A stretch of 64,000 bases of DNA. It comes from Brachionus plicatilis. Taxonomy: Eukaryota > Rotifera > Eurotatoria > Ploima > Brachionidae. Position numbers and translations under genes: made by a program. Shown piece by piece: positions 35,101 through 47,100 of this stretch. The stretch's first letter is position 1. Every line of letters starts with the position of its first letter. The stretch covers positions 392,282-456,281 of the forward strand of contig QEOQ01000640.1 of the NCBI GenBank assembly GCA_010279815.1. Reading direction: 5' to 3'. The notes under the pieces are model-generated. The model was not told the origin of the DNA and ran no database searches. It worked only from the letters and a program-made list of their open reading frames with translations.

Positions 35101-38100
35101 GTCTTAATCAAAAGAACAGTATCTAAAATTTAAGAGAGGTGTTTGATAAGTAAAACGACGGAAAAAAAGGTGATTACAAAAGAAAAATTGATTGATTGAT
35201 TAACTTATTGATTGGTTAGCAAGAATTTTTTTGGTAACTTTACAATCAAGGACCAGATCCAAACATTCAAATTATGAAAAAAAATGATTTAAATTCATTG
35301 CAAAATATCCAAATCAACAATCATACAATCAAATTCAGCAAAATCAAATATTAAAAAATGAATCAAGCTACTAGTCCAATTAATCAATCATTTTCAGAAG
35401 AAATTAATCAAGGTTACTCTTATTACACTCAAGGAACTAGTTGGTATGACTATACGGCAAATAATTCTCAATATTCAAATCAGTTATCTTCACCTTCAGT
35501 GACCACTTCCAGTCCTCAATCATTTAACTCGTATTATTCTCCCCAGCACTCTTGTTACACTTATTATTCTAATTACTATCCTAATTCCTCTTATTATAAC
35601 AATTTTTATACTAATCCATTTTCTTATACCACTAGTGACAACTCTTTAACAAATGAATCATCTAGTTTTTCATCTAACAGTGAAAGCCTAAAGGTAAGTT
35701 CCCTTGAGAGTAATTTTGAAAATAATTTTAGCCCTGAGAAAAATGTCGCAAAACGATCACTAAGAAAACAATTGCTCCCTGATAGTGCTGTGGATATAAT
35801 GAACGAATGGTTTGATGACCATTTTAACAATCCATATCCGACAATGGAAGAAAAGGAAAAAATGGCCAAACAAGGAGGAATAACAGTGAAGCAAGTTACA
35901 GCATGGTTTAGTAATAGGCGCAACAGGAGCCAAAATACTAAACCAAAAAGAATTCGCCGTGCGATCGAACAAGAGATGAACACAATGATCAACGAATTCG
36001 CTTATAATCCAAACAAAACTGAAATAATCCAGAAATTAAAGACACTTTTCTAATTTTTTTTATTCTTTTTTCTTTTCTAATAATTTTTTGCCATATTTTA
36101 ATTTAGTTGTATTGTAAATATTATTTATTAAATAAAATTATATGATTTACTTATTCGACTTTTTTAATTCAATTTTTAAAATTCTCGTCCATCAGTTACA
36201 TAAAAAATTATCGTACAGTTAGATAATTTTTTTTATCAAACAATATTCATATAAGATTATATGACCGTAAAACACTAATTATTGATTTTAGAAATAAGGA
36301 AAATTTATAAATAATTTTTGTTTTTTGAAGTTTTTCTTTTCATCTTTGCATCATATTTTGGGCTTAGAAGGTTTAATAAATTTTTAAATAAATAAATTTA
36401 ATTAAAGAAAGAAAGTTAAAAAAACTGACTTTATTTTAATATACAATAACTAGTAAGCAACGGTTAGTAATCGAACATTCAATAAATGTTTAAATTTCTG
36501 AAAATTTTCTAAATTTTTTTTTGCGTTCTAAATTGCTTTACAAATTATTCTATTTCCCTTTTTTTTTATTATTTCAGATTTTTTTTTTGAATTTTTTGCA
36601 TTATTTCAGAAATAAAAATACAATAAGCCGAGTCTAAAATAACCGAATTTTCAAATAATCTTACTTAATTAAATGAATAATTATGATATTACAATGGGTT
36701 TCTAATAAATTTCATTAAAAAAATCGAAGAAATATTTTTTACTTATTATCCCACTCATTTTATACCAGAACCCCATGACACAGTTTGCAAAGACTTACGG
36801 TTTGTGGCAATAATTTTTTAATTTTAAATAAAAAAATCTTTTTACTATCATTCTTAGAAAAATGAATAAGAAATCAATGGAAATGAAATATTGGTGTATA
36901 TTTTCGACTTTTAATGAAAATTCTCATACAATTTTGAAAAAGGATAAATAAAGTGTGATGTCTCAAATTTATTTAAAAAAAATTAAATGGGAGTTAATTT
37001 TGAAATCTTATTAAATTGAAAATAAATATATAACATCAAACATAGAATATTTAGATTTTAATATTTAAAACAAAAATCATTAAATTTTATTTATACAAAT
37101 TAAACAATAACTTTCTTTTAAAAAAAGGTCAATTTTTATCTAATTTACTTATTTTCTTAAATTGATCATAATTTATTTATTTAATTAAAGTTTAAGTCCC
37201 ATGGACAAATTGAAATAAAAATTAATAGAAAATTAAATAAACATTTTACAATTAAGTAAAAAATTTAGTTTGCTATATACAAAAAAATGATTAAGATTAT
37301 TCAACATACAATATTCAATTAAATAAAAATAGTATTTTATCGAGTCGGTTAGTCCATTGTTGTTACATTCAAGGCACCATTCAATCAAAATAACACTGAA
37401 TGCTAAATCATATTCAGTGCAATTTATATCAGTCAGATCTTCTACTTTTGATAACTGTTTGATAATTATTAGAAAAATAATCAGAATACTCTAACGTTTA
37501 AATATATCAGATATTAAAAGTTTTAAAAAGTAAAAAGTAAAATATGTTTCATTCAATTAACTAAAGATTCCTTTTTTTAAATATATGTTTTTTTTTCTCG
37601 CTTAATTATTCAATTTTATCCTTATTTTCTTTTTATGGACTTTTTATTTATTTATTTATTTGTTTTCTGTACCGAGCTAAAGCTCCTTCAGAATAAGTTA
37701 AAAATTAAAATAAAAAAAATAAAATAAAAATGAAATTAAAGTTAATAAAATGAGATAAAAAAAAGAATCAAAATAAAGTAAATAAGCTAAAAAAATTAAA
37801 GTTGAAAAGACGTAAATTGGAAAAGATTGTTACCGTATTACCTCAAATAGAAGTTACCACAAATAGAAGAAAGTTGCTACTATTTGAGGCAAAAATTTGC
37901 CTTTATTTGAGTTGTTTTTCTCAAAAAATGTGTCTCGATTAAAAGAAAATTCACCAGTCATTTGTCATGTAAAACATGCATTTTTTTGTTTCTATTAGAA
38001 GAAAAAAAAATGGATAAATTTCTTTTATTTGAGTCACTTTTTTGAATTGAAAAATTTTCAAATAAAAGAAACCCTTTGATGACCGAACTTTCTTTTATTT

Positions 38101-41100
38101 GAGGAAATACGGTACATGTGACACATGTTTAAGTAGTTCAAGTTTCAGGAAAAAAAGAAGAAATAGTAAGGTAGCAATTACACAATGGAGTTGGGTAGAC
38201 TTTTTAAATTTACTTCTCCTTAATTTACTTTTAGTTTGGTATTTCACATGGTATTCTTTGAAAACAACACTATCATAGAGGTAAAAAACAAAATCTTGTG
38301 CGAAGCACACAATTTATCATCAAAGTCAGAATTTGTTTTTGATTTATTTACAGTGGTGATTTCATAACAGTATTTTACGAAAAATGACGTAAAATACCGT
38401 AATTTAACCAAATTTTACCACATTTTACGTAAATTAACGTAAAATCCGAAAAGTGAAAAAGAAGTATTTTACGAAAAATTGAGTAAATTTTCAGGATTTT
38501 GAGATAATTTTGGTAAAATTTGATAAAATTAAAAACGGCCAATTCAAAATTCAAAATTTTTTGAAAAAATGCCTTTTTTTTCCGAAAATCGAAAATTTAA
38601 GAAAGCTTTTTTTATAACAATTTAAAAATATCTATTTTTTTGACCAATTTATGAAAAAAAAAACTGTCCTAAATTTTTGATTTTCGGAAAAAAAAGACAT
38701 TTTTTCAAAAAATTTTGAATTTTGAATTGGCCGTTTTTAATTTTATCAAATTTTACCAAAATCATCCCAAAATTCTGAAAATTTACTCAATTTTTCGTAA
38801 AATATTTCTTTTTCACTTTTCGGATTTTACGTTAATTTACGTAAAATGTGGTAAAATTTGGTTAAATTACGGTATTTTACGTCATTTTTCGTAAAATACT
38901 GTTATCAAATCACCACTGTACATTATGCCATTTGGATTTATTTAACATGATTTTTCATGTAAAAAAACTTCAATCATTTTATTTAAACCAGATCTGTCTT
39001 TCCCTTTTTTGATGGATACTGTTTTTAAAAGATACCATTTCTAGTAGATAATAATTTATTTAATGATTGTCATGGCTTTTTTTTTAATTGATTTTGAATA
39101 TTTTTTTAAAAGACTGTTCAATATTTTTAAGTTAAAAAGAAACTCTAATTTAATATATAATATATTCTTTTTTTTTATCTCATTTTATTAACTTTAATTT
39201 TATTTTATTTTTATTTTATTTTTTTTTATTATTTTTTTAAACTTATTCTGAAGGAGCTCTAGCTCGGTACAGAAAACAAATAAATAAATAATAATAATAT
39301 ATTCTTAAATGTTTTATATTTTTTTAAAAAATTTACCTTTTCTTAAAGAAAGTTATTTTCTTATTTGAATCAAAAATATCAACAAAATTAAAAAATTTTT
39401 GTTTTAAAACATTAAAATCTATTTATTTTCAGCGTTAAAAGAAAGCAAAATAAACTCCCATTTATTTTTTAAAAAGTAAATTTGAAACATGGCACTTTAT
39501 TGTTATAATTGTATGAAAATTTTCATTAAAAGACGAAAAAATACGCCAATTAAAAGCTCAAATAACTTTAAAATTCAACTTACCTTAAAGATTTTTTGAC
39601 TCTTAAGCCAACATTGAACAAAAATTTGAAAATAAACTTAATGCTTTCCAAGCATAAATCCTCAGTTTGTTCATTCTAAAACAAAAAAATTTAAAAAAAA
39701 TTAAATTAAAAAATTAAAAAACTAAAAAAGAAAAAAAATTAAATTTGAATTACCTGTGAATCATTTTGACACAAATACAAATTAGTCTGAGCCAATTTTT
39801 TAACAAACTGAAAATATTCCAAGCTAAAATGATGCCGGTGATGCAAAAATTTAATATTTTTTTTGTGCACACTTTTAAGTATATATTGGGGTATTTTGAT
39901 GGTGTGTGGCGCGTTTGTCACCTCTTCGCCTCGACTATTCTGCGAGCTCTTGCCCACATTCTCTTTTCCCATTTGCTCATAGAAAAGAATGTAGGCGTTC
40001 CACCACCTTTTTTGTTTTTTCAGCGCAGTCCGCTTCATTAAATTGTCATAGACCTCGCCAGTGTAGTCGCCGCCATAGCACTGATTTCTCATTTCCTCCT
40101 CGTCCATTTTGAACTCGCTCACATCGTTGTCATCGAACTTGAACCAACTGTTGCTCTCACTGCTAGAATAGACCGAACTGGAATTTTCAGTGTCGCCCAC
40201 CTTGGCGTCCTCGTCCTGCTTGTGCTGGATAAAAGAGTAATAATGGCCGCCGTTCGCCTGGCCACTGTGCACCACAATGCCGACCAGCTTGTACAAAGTG
40301 CAGCCGTCCTCTTCATCTCTGTCCTCCTCGAACATGTGATGGGCGCCGGGCTTTTTTTGCGCTTGCTGCCGCTCCATTCTGGCAACACCCTTGACTGTGT
40401 ACGGCTCCATGTCTATCTCTCTGGGAAACTCAAAGTACTCGTTTGACTTGACGGCTATTTCGCGTTCCCAGTCGTAGTCGAATCGCTTGAGCTGAATGGC
40501 CAGGATGAGCGGCAGCTTTTTGATGCAGGTTCGCTTCACGGCGTCTATTTTCTTGTTGCACTTTTCGCAATGGTACGCATTGGGTCCTTCGAGCAGGTCT
40601 CCCTTCACATACTGCTCCAAGGACTCGGTCAACTTTTGGCTGTGCTTGACGTCCACGCTGAGCAGCGTGAACGACTCCTCGCGCGAATATCTGTGCGGAC
40701 AGCCTTGGCAAATTTTCTGGTCGGCAAACACGCCGCCAAGTATTTTCGAGCATATCTGCTCCCGATTCAGCATTTTCATGGCCTCGTCAATGCAGTCGAC
40801 GACGCTGTTGAAGAACTCTACGGCGTCGTGCTGCTCTCTCAGATTGACCCTTTCGCCCAGACCGAATCTAAACTGGCGCCAAAAGCCCTTGGGCACATAG
40901 AACTGCATTTTGCTCTCGGCCAAATGTCCAAAGATCATCTGCACATTCTTCAATATGCTCAAATTGTATTCTTTGCGCTGTTCGTCCTCACTTTTGTTCA
41001 GATCACGGGACGACAGGTCCGGATCGGTGTCGTCCAAGTCGTCGAACTGGGCCTCGCTCAAACAAGTGGACAAGTCAACGTTCAAAATTGAATTTCTGAT

Positions 41101-44100
41101 GTTTTTGATCATGAACAGCTGCTGCAGCACCGAGTTCATGTAGCAGGTGGCGCCGGCGTTCTTGAGGCCCACAAATCCATTGTTGGGCCTTTGGCCCAGC
41201 AGCGGCAAGTACTCCCATTCGGCGGGGCTCACAGTGCAGTCGTTTGTGAGCTGAGCGCTGAAGTCGAACGGGCTGTGGCATCGATTCAGCAGCGATGGAT
41301 AGAACACTTGGAACAAAAGGTCGATCAGGTGTCTCAGATTGTGCAGACAGCCGGAGCACAGCGCTACCAGCAGATCGAATGCGCTGTTCAGCGTCATTGA
41401 CGAGCTGCATATTGACTTGAGAGATTTGCTGGCCAATTGTTGCTCAACTGTGTTCAGCAAGTTGGCATTTTTGCCATTCACAACAAACGACTCTCTGAGC
41501 TTGCGGAACAGACAACTGGCCGGAAAGATAAACGTCTCGATTAGATCGTTGATCAGCATGGTCTGGTGGGCTTTGGCGCCGATGGCGAACTTTTTTTCGC
41601 ATGATTGAAATTGGAGCAGTTCTTTGGTGATGTTGAGGTGTCCGTCGAGCAGCATTTCGTCGCCTATTTGAATGGTGTCGTCGAGCACGTGGCCATCAAA
41701 GTTGGCCTTGAGCTTTTTGAGCCAGTTTATTTGGTTGTTGAGCAGAGTTTCTGTGTTGGTTATTTGCACATTGTTGACGAAGGCACAGTTGAGCAGGCGA
41801 CACAAAAGCTGAAAGTACTCTTGGGAATGGTGGGCGTTGTGTTTGCCAAGTGCGTGCAAAGAGGTGAACAGCATTTGGATGAAAAACTGCACTGGCCGGT
41901 TCAGCTGGGCCGAGCACTTCAGAGCCATGAGCAGAAATTGTTCGCCGGCAGCCTGACGGATTATTCTGTTGTTGCACACAAGCACCATGTCCAGGATGAA
42001 GTTTCGCCAGTGTTTCTCTTGGTTGAGGGTGTCGAGGCCGCTGGGCACCAAGCAAAGAGTCAGAGTCAAGCACTCGAGGCTCTCGCGGCACACGTTTATG
42101 TCGTCAAAGTTTTGAAAGAGGGTTTCGTTGGCGCAGCCAACTGCAGCGTGTATTTTCTCACACGAGTCCTCGTTGACCAAGTCGAGGGTTTGACTTGCCG
42201 CTATTGACCATGCTATTTTTTGCAGTCTTAGAATGTGCGCCAAAGTGGGAAGTTGGGTGCAGAGCAGTGAGGAAAATTGGTTGCCGATTTTTTGCGCCAG
42301 CTGACGAACAGTGATCTCGTTTGTGCTGGAGGGAATGCTTGTCACAGAGTTCTGGAGCAAAATGGCATGGCTGTGTTGGGCGTCGGTCATCTGGGACAGC
42401 TGTTTGGTCTGGATGGCGCTGAGCACATGTGAAAATATGGCGTAGCACACACTGGACATGCAAAGCTTGTAGATTTTGAGCGCGTACAACAAAGCCGCCT
42501 TCTTGGTGTTGTCATCGCCCAGCAGATCGAACAAACTTTGGTTTAGGATCAAATTTTTGAAGCAAGCTATGCCGTCTGCCAGCACAAAGGTGTCCACAAA
42601 TTGGTTTGTTTCGTCGGCACTGTATTGAGACAAGGCCGGCATGAGCAGAGCATGTGTGGCCTTCAAATTGTACCAGCATTGAGTTTGGCTACAATTGAGG
42701 TAAAACTTTTCCAAAATTGTGCAGTCTCTTTTGCCACTGTTTGTTTCTTTGCAGACATTTTTTATTGTTTCGGCGGCATGTTTGGCTATTGGCAACAAGT
42801 CCAGAATGCCTCTGGTGCATTCTTTGATCTGGCTGTTGTTTATTCTGCAGCCAAAGTCGGCCAAATCGACCAGAAATTGAATGTAGCTTTCGTTCAGCGA
42901 GAGGATCACTGACGGCAGAGTGAGCTCGCTTTCCAGACTAGGCGCGCTGACCATGTGGTGCGAGTCATCGCTGCTGCTGGCGCCCTCGTCCGAACTCGAG
43001 TCCGCACTTGAGTTTAGCCGAACGGCTATGCTCGAGTTGGCGTTTGTGGTGTTCTGGGGCGTGCCTGGAGTGCCAAGGCTGCCGTTTGCTTGCATAACTC
43101 GAGCTATGATGAACATCTTTTCTTTAAAGTTATATTCGGACAGGATTTTGTTGTCGTCAACGCATTCAACGCATTCGTTGTTTATGATCAGGTCGATTTT
43201 GTTCATTTTTGGGTCGATTCTGTGGCGGAAGTAGATCTGGCGGCGTAGAGAGCCCATTGTTTCGTTTACATGCGAGATCAATTCAAAGTCATCGGCCTGC
43301 CGGTTTTGGATCTGCAAACGAACCAATATTAGCACCGATTTTCCTTTAGAAGCTCTGAAAATTTTTTAGAAATTGATTTAGAATGAACAAAATAAAGAAA
43401 GTTGTGGCCCCAGATCCTGCTTGCTCAGACACTTATTTTTTGAACCCATCAAAAAAATTTTTTTTTTAATTTTCTTAATGATTTAATTTCAAAATAAATA
43501 CAAATCAAGTGATATTTTTTATTTATTTATAATTACTGCACCTCATAGGCGACTTAATAAAAAAAAATAAAATAATGAAATTTAAAAGCTAAAATTAAAT
43601 TATTTAAGTTGCTGATTTATTCAGCACTATTATTTTGTCGATATTTTGTCTATTTTTGTTCTAGTTAAGCAAGTTGAAGTGTTTTATTTTTCCAGAATCA
43701 ATGTTAGATTGAATTAAAATAGCAGATTTTAATTGTAAAAAAAATTAAATCTATCAATAGTTTTAAAAAAATAATAGCTTGGGAATTATTTGGAGAGGTG
43801 ATAGAAATTAAGGATACTTAATTTATTTGAAAATTACTCAAATAATGACAACAGTAATTAAATAAAATAGAATCAAAATCTAAATATTTAAACAGTCTTA
43901 GTATTCTAAAGAAATGTAATCGATGTTGTTTTAGTGTTCAAAAAGATTTTTTTTAAATTCTTAAAATTGGATAAACCTAGAATTTGTGATACATTTTGAA
44001 ATTCTTTTTTTAAAAGTGTTTCTTGGTCTTTGGAAATACTTACAAGTATTCTTGAATTATTCTCTATTTACTCAAATTAAGATTTTATTCATTTTTCTAA

Positions 44101-47100
44101 TTCTTATTCTAAATAAAACTTCTTGGTGGTGAAAAAGGTCTTCTGGTGAGAAAAGTAATTTTTCTCGCCAGAAGAATTTTTTTATTTCCATTAAAAACGA
44201 TAGAAGATGGATTTTTAGACTTAATAAAGCTGTGAAACACATAAATAATTTTTCTTAATTTTTAATATTTTCAGCATCGTTTTTATTCGGAAAATTTTCT
44301 ATAAAATATTTGAACAATATCTAGTAAGACTATTTATTTCATTATTAAAATTCAAAGACTCTATTTAACTGATATTATGCACTTGGTTTTTTTTAGTGAT
44401 TTTTTTTTTATTTCTTTTTAAGTTTACTTCAACAAGAAACAAATCAAAAAAGAATTTATAATTTTTTGTTAAATCAATCAACTTAAATTAAATAAGGAAA
44501 CTTGTGCTCAAGTATTGAAATTTATCAGTAAATTAAGCAATATATTTTTTTAGCTAAAATTTAGTCTAAAAATCCCTCTAGATGTTTTTTTGTGAATTTC
44601 CAAATAAAATAAATCAAAATTTCTAAGACAAAAGAAAAGGAGATTTTTAAAAGGAAATTTATGATGTTTTTAAATTAAATAGAAATTAATCTTTAATACA
44701 ATATTATAAATTTTGTTTCATAAATGTAAAAAAAACATTTAATTTTTGAATGTATGATTTAGAACAAAGCAAATCCAAATTAACTAATTGAAAAATTTTA
44801 AATATTTAAATTCAATTACACACCATTCTTAGCTAAGTCATAGACGATGACATGTGATGTTATTTCGTAATTTAAGCAATGATTTAAATAATATTTTGTG
44901 TAAATGGATTACGTAAAAAGTAATAAATCACATGATTTAAAATTAAGTCAAAATTTTTCGACACTATTAACTGAAAAATAGATGCTGTCAAGAGGTTTTA
45001 ATTTAACCAAATAAATTCAGGATAAACCTGATAACTTTTTCCAAAAAAAAAGATAAATCAAATTTTTAAAAAGTAAAATATTTTGTCAATTTTATTTCAT
45101 ATCACTTATTTATGATGAGGTTCAATTTTTGGTTGCAAATCTAAAAATTTACTCCAAATCAAAAAATTTACTCAGTTAGTTTACTGTTTTTTTTTTAAAG
45201 TTATTAAAATAAATAAAGAAATAAAGATCACACACTTCACAGCCCCAAATTTATAAAAATTAATAGACGAAATTGTTACCTTGAAAGAGGTGGATATAAA
45301 CGTTCATGAGTGTAGTTGGCATCAAATTCGTTCAAATATTCTCTTAAAACGATCATAACCCTTAAGATCTGAGTTATTTCTTGGCTTGAACGGATTTCAT
45401 CCGCCTTAATTAATTCCGGATCGATACCAGAACTTTGCTTTTTGAGAATAGACAGAGTGTCGTACGATACTCTTAACCTGTTCATACAGCTTGAAATCAA
45501 ATCAGCATGAATTAAAGATTGCTCGTTTTTTAGCTTTGGTCCCAAATGAATGTAAATGTCTTTCAAAAGCATAATAGCTTTTTCAACAATATCCTCATTG
45601 GCAAAAGTGACTATCTTTGAAAATTTAATTATTTTTGTTTTAAAGTTTATATTTTTTATTTACTTTCCATAAGTAATCAAGACCGATCAGATCAAGATTT
45701 TCTGTGAAAACGTAATTTCTTTTTTGAATAAAAAAGTTGTTTTTTAAATTTACATAGCGGAAGAATCGCTCAAAACATTTAATTCCACTATCAGTGAGTA
45801 GCTTAGGGTCTAATCTGGTAATGTAATTAACAAAAAATTTTTTATTCATATCAGGCTCCATGTCAGGATCATCAGTCATCAATTTAGAAAACCACTTAAA
45901 GCATATTTCCCGATCCGACTCAAACACACTATTTTGCGCTAAACATTTCCAAATTATTTCGGCTTGGGCAGAACAAAGCAACAACTGCCCTTCCTTGAGC
46001 AAATATCTATTTAATTAGAGAATTTTTTTTAAATAAAATAAAATTTTAAAACAAATCTTACTTTAAAAAATTTAGACGCTCTTGAATTTGGGTAGTGTGA
46101 TTAAATCGTCCGTCAGTTAAAATCAGATCGGCGTTTAGAGTTTCGTATGATTTTTCTTAAAAATAAATTAATAATTTTGGAAAGAGAAAATTTTCGGATA
46201 AGCTTTAAAAATAATTTAAAAAAAAAATGTAAAATTTAATAACTAAAATAAAGTATAACCTATGAAGTTGTTTAAAATAGTTTTGAAAAACACAGAGTGT
46301 GTTTTTTTGTTTAGAAATAAGCTAATATAAAAATAAAGCATTATGGTCATAAATTATAGCGTTAGGAAGCAAAAATAAAAGTTATAATTTTGACTAAAAA
46401 TTTAATAAAATTCTTTAAATTAAAAAAAAATTTGAAGAAAATTTACTTTTATGTTTTCACTAACACTTCCTCATACTTAACGCTTTATTTTATTTTCCTA
46501 ATTGTTTCTTTATCTAAAATTTTCTGTAAATTATTAAAATAAGTGTAATAAACTAATTCCTTCGCCACCTCGACGAATAGTTACTTTACATTCGTCGAGT
46601 TCTAAACGTTGAGAGTGTGCACATCTACACTCTCACTATAAAATAAGATTGTTTTTTTGTAATAAAGTTAGATGAATAATAAAGTATTTTCTCCCCCCAT
46701 TTAACGTTTCTCATTTACCCCAGCGGCCTTCTCGGCCAAAATTCCCATCTATTACATAAGCAAACTAATATTAAAAAATCAAATGTTTAATTGTATTAAA
46801 CTAGAGCTTGATTTTTTTTATAATTCAAGAAAAGTTTAGTTTTAGTTTTTTAAGTGAAAAAAATACAGAATTTCAAAAAAAAAATCTGTTGTTTAATTCA
46901 AAAACACATGTCTGACTAAAAAATATGTAATTCCCTTTATTTTGCCTATCATTAAAAAGTGCTCTCATCAAATTTATTTGAAGGAAATTAATGAAATTCT
47001 GCTGAAATGTGTTTTTTTTTTACAAAAAATTTCAACAATTTAGATATTTCGATTTTATTATACTAATATTTAATATTAGAATCAAATTTTTTTTTAAATA

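Noticed and set aside
35624..35992. Antisense ORFs over the homeobox gene
   Set aside because: The plus strand encodes a homeodomain with all core residues; the antisense frames are shadows.
39766..43234. Many long antisense and alternate-frame ORFs (up to 200 codons)
   Set aside because: They overlap the less AT-rich USP9X exon 10, whose frame is confirmed by catalytic motifs; stop codons are rare in all frames of such DNA.
45120..45279. Possible extra USP9X exon between exons 9 and 10
   Set aside because: Exons 9 and 10 join in phase and match the human protein without a gap, so no further exon is needed.
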